This document shows positions 1 through 4,948 of a stretch of 5,353 bases of DNA, in pieces (position 1 is the first letter of the stretch; each line of letters starts with the position of its first letter). Under the pieces are notes generated by a model. The model worked only from the letters and a program-made list of their open reading frames with translations. It was not told the origin of the DNA and did not search any database. The stretch comes from Thermofilaceae archaeon (GTDB taxonomy: Archaea; Thermoproteota; Thermoprotei; Thermofilales; Thermofilaceae), in NCBI GenBank assembly GCA_027027675.1, contig JALVKT010000050.1, positions 1 to 5,353 on the forward strand, written 5' to 3'. Position numbers and translations under genes: made by a program.

Positions 1-194
1 GCGCGGAGCCTCGTCTCCAGCGCTGCCTGCGGCGAGACGTCGATGGCGACTAGGTAGGAGGCTTTCTCGGCGAGCAGGGTGGTGGCTGCGCCTGAGCCGC
101 ACCCGACCTCGGCCGCCGTGCCTGTGCGCCTGGCGGCTGAGGCTAGGAGGAGGGTGTCCTCTGAGGGCGGGTAAACGTTATTTCTCTCCTTCAT
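1..194 (-). CDS. HemK/Mtq2-like N5-glutamine methyltransferase, N-terminal part (cut by window edge)
   Basis: This is the first 64 codons of a class I SAM-dependent methyltransferase whose remainder lies outside the window. The start begins MKERNNVYPPSEDTLLLA; the VYxPSEDT segment close to the N-terminus is characteristic of the archaeal/eukaryotic HemK-related family (Mtq2/HEMK2). It is followed by a glycine-rich SAM-binding motif I, EVGCGSGAATTLL (about residues 29-41), and an acidic motif II, AIDVS (about residues 50-54). Family members methylate the Gln of the GGQ motif in class 1 release factor (aRF1), a cytosolic translation-termination role. The catalytic NPPY motif would lie beyond the edge, so the substrate is inferred. 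The ATG at 194-192 sits inside the last codons of XPF, giving a 17-nt overlap, so co-transcription and coupled translation are likely. No good Shine-Dalgarno is visible. Another class I methyltransferase is possible but less likely given VYPPSEDT. Confidence 0.75.
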   Translation of the reverse strand, partial: MKERNNVYPPSEDTLLLASAARRTGTAAEVGCGSGAATTLLAEKASYLVAIDVSPQAALETRLR

Positions 195-861
195 TTTTTC
201 CGCCGAATATGGGCGCGTAGATTGTGTCTAGGACGGCGGTTATCTTCTTCACCCTCTTTTCACCGATGCCTGGGACGGCCCTTATCTCCTCGGGGGAGGC
301 TGTGAAAAACTTTCTAGGCGTCTTGAAGTGCCGCAGTATCTTGTCTGCCATTTCGAAGCTTATCCCGGGCAGCGTGGATATGAGGTTGAGCTGCACTACG
401 GGTATGCTCGTGTTCATCTTCACCACGCGCTTCTTGGTGGGGGGCACGTAGGGCCTCTTTTTCCGCTCTAGGCGGCGGGCTAGGACGTAGATGAGCTCCG
501 CGGTCTCCCTGGGGCCGGATGTCTGTATAACGGATATCTTCGTCTCCGCGAGGGCTGCGAGGGCGCCAAGCACGGCGTGGGGGTTTATCCTCCTGTACCT
601 GAGCGCCCTGGAGAAGCCCCCCTCGACGACTATGATTGGCACCTCGAAGGCCTCCCTCAGGTAGGTGGCCTGGTCGAAGAGCCTCCTGTCTATTATGGAG
701 CTTATGAAGTCTCCGGGCGTCTTCCTCTCCACCCCGTAGACGCCGCCGACGTCGTAGTCCGCGACCTCAAGCCTCTTCACCTCGAAGTCTAAGCCCAGCC
801 TCCTCAGCTCGTCGACTACCGGCGACTTTGTCTCCCTGTCGTCCACGAATACTAGGGGCAT
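178..861 (-). CDS. xpf: XPF/Rad1/Mus81-family 3'-flap structure-specific endonuclease, short crenarchaeal form
   Basis: This 227-residue protein is a helicase-less XPF of the crenarchaeal type; euryarchaeal Hef carries an extra helicase. The ERCC4 nuclease core occupies about residues 1-130, with VDDRE at 6-10 and the metal-binding signature ERKTPGD at 45-51 (ERKx3D). This is followed by FISSIIDRRLFDQ, typical of the family. A tandem helix-hairpin-helix DNA-binding domain follows at about 163-212, with hairpins LPGIS (164-168) and VPGIG (196-200). Such enzymes act as homodimers that cut 3' flaps and branched DNA in repair or restart, usually with the PCNA clamp. The C-terminus ends APIFGGKNEGEK and shows no obvious PIP box (QxxLxxFF), unlike the Sulfolobus enzyme. 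The ATG start is supported by a T-rich TATA-like element about 27 nt upstream. The stop region overlaps the following methyltransferase by 17 nt. Identification is firm. Confidence 0.95.
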   Translation of the reverse strand: MPLVFVDDRETKSPVVDELRRLGLDFEVKRLEVADYDVGGVYGVERKTPGDFISSIIDRRLFDQATYLREAFEVPIIVVEGGFSRALRYRRINPHAVLGALAALAETKISVIQTSGPRETAELIYVLARRLERKKRPYVPPTKKRVVKMNTSIPVVQLNLISTLPGISFEMADKILRHFKTPRKFFTASPEEIRAVPGIGEKRVKKITAVLDTIYAPIFGGKNEGEK

Positions 862-884
862 GTCTACCGTGTATGGCCGGCTGC

Positions 885-893
885 TCTAAAAAA
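885..893 (-). promoter_or_regulatory. TATA-like/oligo-T element between dehydrogenase and xpf
   Basis: The minus strand reads TTTTTTAGA in the 38-nt gap between the dehydrogenase stop and the xpf start. Its centre is about 27-28 nt upstream of the xpf ATG, the spacing expected for a box A driving a leaderless transcript. The T6 tract could also act as an archaeal intrinsic terminator for the upstream unit. Both roles are inferred from position and composition. Confidence 0.4.
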
Positions 894-899
894 TGTGTG

Positions 900-1847
900 C
901 TAGTAGCCTCTCCGCGAAACAAGGTTTAGCGGCTCCTCCCCCCTGAGGAAGCGGGCAACGTTTCTCGCCGCGAAGGAGACGCACTTCCTCTTTGCCCCCG
1001 GGGTCCACCCGGCCTTGTGGGGCGTCGCAAGGACCGCCTGGCTCTTGTGGACGCCGAGTGGCGAGGGGGCGCCCTCCTCGGGCGGGTAGCGCCACCACAC
1101 GTCTATGCCGGCCCTGATCCTGCCCTCGTCGAGGGCTTCCCGGAGCGCTTCCTCGTCCACCACGGGGCCTCTCCCAACGTTTACGAGGAGCGCGCCCCTC
1201 TTCATGTGTGAGATGAACTCGCGGCCTATGAGCCCCTTCGTCTCTGGCGTGAGGGGGAGCGTGACCACGACGTAGTCGGCTATCCCGGCAAGCCTTGTCA
1301 GCTCCTCGACGGGGTATACGAGCCACCTGCCCACAACCCTGCGCCTGGTGGCCACGGGCACGACTTTTATGCCGAAGGCCTCAGCCCTCCTAGCGACCTC
1401 GACTCCTATGTTCCCGAAGCCGACTATTAGCATGGTCTTGCCCTCAAGGTCCCCCAGCATAGTCTCCCTTGTATACGGGGTCCACTCCCCCCTCTTCAGG
1501 GACGCGTCAAGGCTGCAGACCCTCTTCTCCAAAGCGAGTATGTGGGCGAAGACCATCTCCGCCACGGCCGCCGCGTTGCAGCCCTTCGCGGAGGCGACGG
1601 GGATGCCCCGCTTAGACGCAAACTCTAGTATGCGCGGGTGTACGCCCGCACTTATTGTCTGTATGAAGGCCGCGTTCACCGCCTCCTCCAGCCAGGGCGG
1701 CGGCGGGGCCATAACAAGCACCGTCGCGTCCCTGTAGCCCTGGGGCTCCACCTGGGGCCAGGAGAACGGGGTTTCGCCTAGCACTTCGCGCCACAGCTCC
1801 ACCTCCCACTTCTCCGGCTTCCAGGAGAGGAACACCTTATGCTTCAC
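900..1847 (-). CDS. D-isomer-specific 2-hydroxyacid dehydrogenase family protein, probably NADP-preferring
   Basis: This 315-residue protein has the usual length and layout of D-2-hydroxyacid dehydrogenases (glyoxylate/hydroxypyruvate reductase, phosphoglycerate dehydrogenase and relatives). Such enzymes reversibly reduce 2-oxoacids in the cytosol. The Rossmann motif is GFGNIG at 143-148. The acidic residue expected after the second strand is replaced by Ala166 followed by TRRR (167-170), a pattern that favours NADP(H). Of the catalytic Arg-Glu-His triad, Arg226 (NVGRGPVVDE) and His277 (ATPHKAG) are present. The Glu of the usual DVFxxEP segment is Tyr254, in DVWWRYP (249-255), so the substrate cannot be assigned. 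The GTG start is chosen because an in-frame TAG lies two codons upstream and an AGGA Shine-Dalgarno sits 7 nt before it. It begins 31 nt after the cdc6 stop and probably shares its transcript, although no functional link is known. Confidence 0.88.
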   Translation of the reverse strand: MKHKVFLSWKPEKWEVELWREVLGETPFSWPQVEPQGYRDATVLVMAPPPPWLEEAVNAAFIQTISAGVHPRILEFASKRGIPVASAKGCNAAAVAEMVFAHILALEKRVCSLDASLKRGEWTPYTRETMLGDLEGKTMLIVGFGNIGVEVARRAEAFGIKVVPVATRRRVVGRWLVYPVEELTRLAGIADYVVVTLPLTPETKGLIGREFISHMKRGALLVNVGRGPVVDEEALREALDEGRIRAGIDVWWRYPPEEGAPSPLGVHKSQAVLATPHKAGWTPGAKRKCVSFAARNVARFLRGEEPLNLVSRRGY

Positions 1848-1854
1848 AAGCTAT

Positions 1855-1858
1855 TCCT
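1855..1858 (-). promoter_or_regulatory. Shine-Dalgarno site for the dehydrogenase
   Basis: The minus strand has AGGA with a 7-nt spacer to the GTG start. It supports this start and translation from an internal position on a cdc6-dehydrogenase transcript. Confidence 0.5.
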
Positions 1859-1878
1859 GGGACGGGGGGATACAAGGG

Positions 1879-3057
1879 TTACCTCCCGCGGTACCTCCCC
1901 GCGGCGCCGCTCCTACGGTAGAGCTTGACGCCCGCCAGTATCTCACGCTTAAGCCTGTCAACGTCCAGCTCCACGGGGATGTAGAGCTTAAGGGGGCCGT
2001 TCATGGTGACAATTCCGAGGTCGTAGAGCCTCTGCAGCGCCGTGTCAACGAGTGGGCCCTGGGGCCTCCTCAGGGAGAAGGACTCGTATATCATCTCCGT
2101 GTACTCCCTGACCATGGGGAGCTCCGCGTAGCCCGTGCCGCCGTTGCTTAGCGCCAGGAGCACCGCGTACAAGACTATTTTCTCGTGGAGGCTCAGGGAC
2201 GACAGCACCTCCGGCGACACAAAGGCGCTGCCCAGCACGCTCTTCAAGGCCCTCGTAACATGCTCGACCGTTACACGCCTAGACTTTTCCAGCTCGGCTA
2301 TCGTGCCCGCGTAGAGGAGCAGGTCCAGGGCCTTGCGGACGTCGGACTCCAGGTAGTTCACGGTAACGTCAGCGACGTAGTCGACCACTTCGTCGCCCAC
2401 CGCGCCCTCCCTGAACGCCTCTGAAACCCTATACCTCAGTATATCCCCTATCTGCTCCCTGGAGTAGCGGGGGAACCTCACCACAAGCGAGCCGAGGCTC
2501 GACCTCTCCTCAGGGGCGAGGGACTCCGCCCAGTCCTCCCTCCTACTGATGAAGACGACTCCGCCCACGCTCTTCACCCCCAGCTCCGGCAGGCGCGTAA
2601 GGTTGTATATGACCCGCCCGCCCCTCAGGGACTTCGACCCCACGAGCACGTCCGCCTCGTCAACTACGAAGACGTAGACGCGGCCCCTCCTCTCCACGGC
2701 CTTCACAAGCCTGAGGAAAACCTCGCCCGCACTAAGGCTCCGAGAAGCCCTGGAGCCCACCGCCTCAAGCAGGGCTGCGTAGACGAGGAAGGGGGAAGGC
2801 TCACTGAGCATCCTCACATTAACGTAGACCGTGTCGACGCCCCCCACGCTCCCCCTAAGCTCCCTCAAAAAAAGGAGCGCTGCAGACGTCTTGCCGGCGC
2901 CAACACTGCCCACAAGCTGGACAACCTTGAAGTACGGGGCCCCCTCGTACAAGTCCCCGAAGAAGACCCTAAGCTGGGCAAGCTGCCCGTCCCTGTGGGG
3001 CAGCCTCTCAGGCACATACTTCGAGGAAAGCTTCTCCCTGCTGGCGAAGACCCCCAT
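1879..3057 (-). CDS. cdc6: Orc1/Cdc6-family AAA+ replication initiator-like ATPase, divergent
   Basis: This 392-residue protein has the length and domain order of archaeal Orc1/Cdc6, which bind origins and load the MCM helicase. The N-terminal YVPERLPHRD (14-23) is the family lead-in. Walker A is GSVGAGKT (50-57) and Walker B is VVDEAD (131-136). The sensor-2 region NYLESDVRKALDLL (234-247) keeps Arg241. A winged-helix DNA-binding domain follows at about 285-362, from LSLHEKIVLY to LYDLGIV. Two conserved positions look changed. The sensor-1 Asn of GISND reads ISRR (Arg172). The Arg of DPRVKSSL reads APEERSSL (Glu183 at that position). It may therefore be a secondary paralogue rather than the main initiator. 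The ATG start is supported by a TATA-like box about 27 nt upstream. The next gene follows after 31 nt. Family assignment is firm; role at an origin is inferred. Confidence 0.92.
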   Translation of the reverse strand: MGVFASREKLSSKYVPERLPHRDGQLAQLRVFFGDLYEGAPYFKVVQLVGSVGAGKTSAALLFLRELRGSVGGVDTVYVNVRMLSEPSPFLVYAALLEAVGSRASRSLSAGEVFLRLVKAVERRGRVYVFVVDEADVLVGSKSLRGGRVIYNLTRLPELGVKSVGGVVFISRREDWAESLAPEERSSLGSLVVRFPRYSREQIGDILRYRVSEAFREGAVGDEVVDYVADVTVNYLESDVRKALDLLLYAGTIAELEKSRRVTVEHVTRALKSVLGSAFVSPEVLSSLSLHEKIVLYAVLLALSNGGTGYAELPMVREYTEMIYESFSLRRPQGPLVDTALQRLYDLGIVTMNGPLKLYIPVELDVDRLKREILAGVKLYRRSGAAGRYRGR

Positions 3058-3076
3058 CCCGGGGAAAAAGAGCCGG

Positions 3077-3090
3077 CCATAACTATAGCT
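3077..3090 (-). promoter_or_regulatory. cdc6 promoter (TATA-like box)
   Basis: The minus strand reads AGCTATAGTTATGG. Its AT-rich core centres about 27 nt upstream of the cdc6 ATG, so transcription would begin at or next to the start codon (leaderless). The core overlaps the left arm of the inverted repeat at 3079-3115, which suggests possible control by a bound protein. Confidence 0.5.
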
Positions 3091-3115
3091 GTGTTACCCG
3101 CAGAGAATTAGTTAT
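3079..3115. repeat. 7-bp perfect inverted repeat in the cdc6 upstream region
   Basis: ATAACTA (3079-3085) and TAGTTAT (3109-3115) are exact inverted copies, about three helical turns apart centre to centre. On the minus strand the same interval also carries a loose direct repeat, GGATAAC (3117-3111) and GGGTAAC (3099-3093). The left arm coincides with the likely TATA box. An operator or initiator-binding site is possible, but no known consensus is matched. Confidence 0.45.
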
Positions 3116-3141
3116 CCGAAACTAAAAACAACGCCCCCGGC

Positions 3142-3174
3142 CGTGGAACGCGACTCTAAGGAATACGTGGAAAC
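3142..3174 (+). repeat. Near-identical direct repeats CGTGGAAC / CGTGGAAAC beside cdc6
   Basis: CGTGGAAC (3142-3149) and CGTGGAAAC (3166-3174) lie in the spacer between the tRNA and cdc6. The second contains GTGGAAAC, the core of archaeal origin recognition boxes, but the G-rich tract of a full ORB is absent. They may be weak initiator sites or coincidence. Confidence 0.35.
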
Positions 3175-3196
3175 CCTGAGAAAACGGTAAGAGTGG

Positions 3197-3295
3197 TGCG
3201 GCCGCCGGGATTTGAACCCGGGACCTGCGGCGTGGCAGGCCGCCATTAGGGCCGTCACAGGGCTAGCTATCCTAGCCAGACTAGACCACGGCCGC
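3197..3295 (-). tRNA. tRNA-Gly(GCC) with a 24-nt non-canonical intron; CCA encoded at 3196-3194
   Basis: On the minus strand the acceptor strands GCGGCCG (3295-3289) and CGGCCGC (3204-3198) pair over 7 bp, with discriminator A at 3197 followed by an encoded CCA. The D arm is GTCT/GGAT with a 10-nt loop. The anticodon arm is GCGGC-CTGCCAC-GCCGC (3243-3227), giving anticodon GCC (3236-3234) for glycine. The variable loop is AGGTC. The T arm is CCGGG-TTCAAAT-CCCGG (3221-3205). A normal tRNA has a single base between the D arm and the anticodon stem; here there are 25, so a 24-nt intron is inferred at position 25/26. The spliced form is 75 nt before CCA, with all helices paired. A T4 run at 3184-3181 may help termination. 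The gene is needed to read GGC/GGU codons. Confidence 0.93.
3245..3268 (-). other. tRNA-Gly intron at position 25/26 (relaxed bulge-helix-bulge)
   Basis: The exon segment TAGG (3274-3271) pairs with CCTA (3250-3247) inside the intron as a 4-bp central helix. It is flanked by 3-nt bulges ATA (3270-3268) and ATG (3246-3244). Cutting each bulge after its second base removes exactly 24 nt and restores GGAT-G-GCGGC. This fits the archaeal splicing endonuclease substrate. The inner helix (GCT with GGC) and outer helix are short. Because AT is repeated at both borders, the sequence alone allows a shift of up to 2 nt without changing the product; the fold favours the borders given. Confidence 0.8.
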
Positions 3296-3305
3296 CCCAA
3301 CCAGA

Positions 3306-3330
3306 CATATATGAGGCAGTGTTTTTTAAG
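3306..3330 (-). promoter_or_regulatory. tRNA-Gly promoter region
   Basis: The minus strand has CTTAAAAAAC (3330-3321) centred about 30 nt upstream of the tRNA 5' end, a plausible box A with a leader of a few bases. A second AT-rich element, CATATATG (3313-3306), lies closer, about 14 nt away. The TAA stop of the upstream membrane-protein gene (3328-3326) falls inside the first element. Confidence 0.45.
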
Positions 3331-4096
3331 CGTTTCCAGGCTCGCCCTGGGAGCCCTGAGACGCCTTCTCAGACAGTTCCTTGAGAGTCCTCGCCAGCTT
3401 CGTCGGCTCCGGCGAGTAGAGACGAACCCTGGTTTTAACCTCCATGCCCATCGTGCTCTGCGTGGTGTGCACCTCTACGAAGCGCCTCCTAGCGTTCACC
3501 TCCACCTTGCCCTTGAGCGGGAACCTTATTGGAAGCCTGTTGTCAACGAGAATCCCCTTATCCGTCACCACGTACTCGCCAGCCACGCTCAGGGCGCCCT
3601 CCCGGGCCTGCCTCCTCATACTGTAGATTGAGAAGGGAACCGAGAACACGTAGAAGCTGGCGTAGAGTATCAGGAAGGAAATGAAGTTCGCCAGCTGCTT
3701 GTCGTCGGTGAAGTACCAGCCCAGGCTGAACACCGCCGCCCTCATCGGGGGCACGTAGAACACGAGGATTATTATGAGGAGGGGTAGGAAGCCCACAAGC
3801 ATCATCTTCCACTGGCCCGACATCTCCTCCCTGAGCTTCGCGAAGTCCTTCTCCTTAAGCTTCGCCACCGTCTCCTTCCTAGCCTTGTAGACAACCTCCC
3901 CCGCCTGTATCTCCTGCAGGTCCCTCATCATCTGGCCGGCCTGCTTCCCCGTGAACGCGAACATTATCAGCATCAAAAACACGAAGTATGCCACCATCAT
4001 CTCCATGTTGTACTGCGGGTAGTAGCTGCTAACGTACGCGAACAGAACCATCGCCAACACGCCCAGCACGTACTGGGCAACCAACGCCCTACTCAT
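3326..4096 (-). CDS. Conserved archaeal membrane protein, four TM helices plus soluble C-terminal domain (possibly DUF2208)
   Basis: I do not recognise a function for this 256-residue protein. Two hydrophobic helices come first (about 6-26 and 31-49), then a charged, probably helical cytoplasmic segment (about 51-96, MRDLQEIQ to REEMSGQW). Two more helices follow (about 97-115 and 136-158). A basic SMRRQ flank at 159-163 suggests the rest is cytoplasmic. That rest (about 170-245) looks like strands followed by a helix: YVVTDKGILVDN, then KVEVNARRRFVEVHT, then PTKLARTLKEL. The pattern resembles a PH-like fold on a membrane anchor. Archaeal DUF2208 proteins have similar size and layout. A DUF106 (EMC3/TMCO1-type insertase) relation is an alternative because of the hairpin, coiled region and hairpin order. 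The ATG start is supported by GGTGAT 3 nt upstream. The gene ends within the tRNA promoter, 30 nt before the tRNA. Confidence 0.8.
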   Translation of the reverse strand: MSRALVAQYVLGVLAMVLFAYVSSYYPQYNMEMMVAYFVFLMLIMFAFTGKQAGQMMRDLQEIQAGEVVYKARKETVAKLKEKDFAKLREEMSGQWKMMLVGFLPLLIIILVFYVPPMRAAVFSLGWYFTDDKQLANFISFLILYASFYVFSVPFSIYSMRRQAREGALSVAGEYVVTDKGILVDNRLPIRFPLKGKVEVNARRRFVEVHTTQSTMGMEVKTRVRLYSPEPTKLARTLKELSEKASQGSQGEPGNA

Positions 4097-4099
4097 ACT

Positions 4100-4105
4100 A
4101 TCACC
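4100..4105 (-). promoter_or_regulatory. Strong Shine-Dalgarno for the four-helix membrane protein
   Basis: The minus strand reads GGTGAT, an exact match to the archaeal anti-SD complement, 3 nt before the ATG at 4096. It fixes this start and implies a transcript with a leader, unlike the neighbouring genes that look leaderless. A weak AT-rich stretch AAAAACCTATTG lies at about 4138-4127. Confidence 0.5.
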
Positions 4106-4149
4106 AGCCTACATCCACGCATCGCTCAATAGGTTTTTCGCAGAGAGGA

Positions 4150-4208
4150 GGGCTCGGGGCCTAGCCCTGCTCGTCACCACTCGGAACCCGTGTTCCTCGT
4201 CACAGCCC
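4150..4208 (-). ncRNA. Candidate C/D box guide sRNA with variant boxes
   Basis: The spacer between the peptidase and the four-helix membrane protein holds, on the minus strand, the full order of a C/D box sRNA. A 5' stem GGGC (4208-4205) is followed by C box GTGACGA (4203-4197), guide GGAACACGGGTT (12 nt) and D' box CCGA (4184-4181). Next come a 3-nt spacer, C' box GTGACGA (4177-4171), guide GCAGGGCTAGGCC (13 nt), D box CCGA (4157-4154) and a 3' stem GCCC (4153-4150). Guide lengths, the D'-C' gap, the 4-bp terminal stem and the 3-nt K-turn bulge all fit archaeal sRNAs. However, every box differs from the consensus (RTGATGA, CTGA) by a T-to-C change, so the central U-U pair would be C-C. A weak TTTTA (4236-4232) lies about 26 nt upstream. 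Coincidence in G+C-rich DNA remains possible. Confidence 0.35.
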
Positions 4209-4213
4209 ACACG

Positions 4214-4948
4214 CTACACCCAGGGCACCCGTAAAAGCCTTCCCACCGCCAAGTCGAGCAGGCAGCCCCCACCCCGGGTCAACGCGAGCACCGCGTAGAC
4301 GGCGAAGCCCGCCGCGAGCACCGCCACCTCCGGCATGTACACGAGAGCCCAGCCGCCCTCGAAGCCGCCGCCCCCCTCCTCCACGGAGAGCTGCACACGT
4401 ATCCTCCTCTTCCCATCCTCCACCACGTAGCCAGGCGCGTACATGTACCTGTGCCTCTCATACTCCTCCCTCGAGACATACCTCATCCCCAGCAGCGCGT
4501 ACAGCTTCTCCCCAACGCCGGCATCGTACCCCTCGAACAAGTCCCTGCCAGCCCTAAGGTTCCACGCCAAGTTGTACAGCGCGTACAGCACCACCAGCGG
4601 CAGGCTATCCACCACCACCGAGAGAGCCGGCGACAAGCACACGGAAAAACCCCTGGGCGGCGTAAGCAGCGAGATAAACGCCAGCTCTATAACGTCAGCC
4701 TCCCCCATAGCCCCGAGAAACCAGAAAAGCCCGGCCACCACAAGCCCGACCACAGCCCCCACAACGTACAAGGCAACATGCACAGCGCCCACATACGCCT
4801 CGTACACCATCAAGGGAGCCAGGACCGCGGCCCCGGCAGCCCAGACCCTATCGTCAACCTCACGGCTCCTATAGTCGCTCCAGCCGGCGACGGCGAGCAC
4901 AAGCGCCTCCAACGCGTAGTGCAGAACGTAGACAGACTCGGCCGACAC
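4214..4948 (-). CDS. A24-family (GxGD aspartic) prepilin/prearchaellin peptidase-like membrane protein
   Basis: This 244-residue membrane protein matches the archaeal class III signal peptidases (FlaK/PibD). These cleave the N-terminal signal of pilin and archaellin precursors at the cytoplasmic face of the membrane. The two expected catalytic aspartates are visible. Asp25 lies in GWSDYRSREVDDRVW just after the first helix (about 7-22). Asp85 lies in the GEAD motif (82-85) at the end of a helix around 58-80, followed by VIELAFISLL. Further hydrophobic segments lie at about 38-55, 104-125 and 203-223. A charged loop of about 75 residues (128-200, with EEYERHRYMY and a Gly-rich stretch) precedes the last helix. 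Length is close to that of PibD. The GTG start is chosen because a TATA-like TTTAATA is centred about 26 nt upstream, consistent with a leaderless mRNA. No pilin or archaellum genes are in the window, so its substrate is unknown. Confidence 0.85.
   Translation of the reverse strand: MSAESVYVLHYALEALVLAVAGWSDYRSREVDDRVWAAGAAVLAPLMVYEAYVGAVHVALYVVGAVVGLVVAGLFWFLGAMGEADVIELAFISLLTPPRGFSVCLSPALSVVVDSLPLVVLYALYNLAWNLRAGRDLFEGYDAGVGEKLYALLGMRYVSREEYERHRYMYAPGYVVEDGKRRIRVQLSVEEGGGGFEGGWALVYMPEVAVLAAGFAVYAVLALTRGGGCLLDLAVGRLLRVPWV

Noticed and set aside
886..1326. A 146-codon minus-strand open frame inside the dehydrogenase
   Set aside because: It is an Arg/Gly-rich out-of-frame reading; the 315-codon frame contains the Rossmann and catalytic motifs.
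2547..2552. TGATGA (C box consensus) on the plus strand inside cdc6
   Set aside because: I found no D box, C' or D' at suitable spacing, and it lies antisense in a conserved coding region.
3058..3193. A full archaeal origin with canonical ORB elements
   Set aside because: Only short core-like matches exist; the adjoining G-rich tract and a long AT-rich unwinding region are absent, so I list them only as a weak lead.
3252..3263. Reading the loop CTGTGAC as the anticodon loop of a tRNA-His
   Set aside because: The stem is only 3 bp and the 3' partner of a His anticodon stem is missing; the Gly(GCC) arm pairs over 5 bp and fits the variable loop and T arm.
3212..3631. A 139-codon plus-strand open frame spanning the tRNA and the end of the membrane-protein gene
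   Set aside because: It runs antisense across a tRNA gene and a supported coding region, and its product is Arg/Leu-rich without recognisable features.
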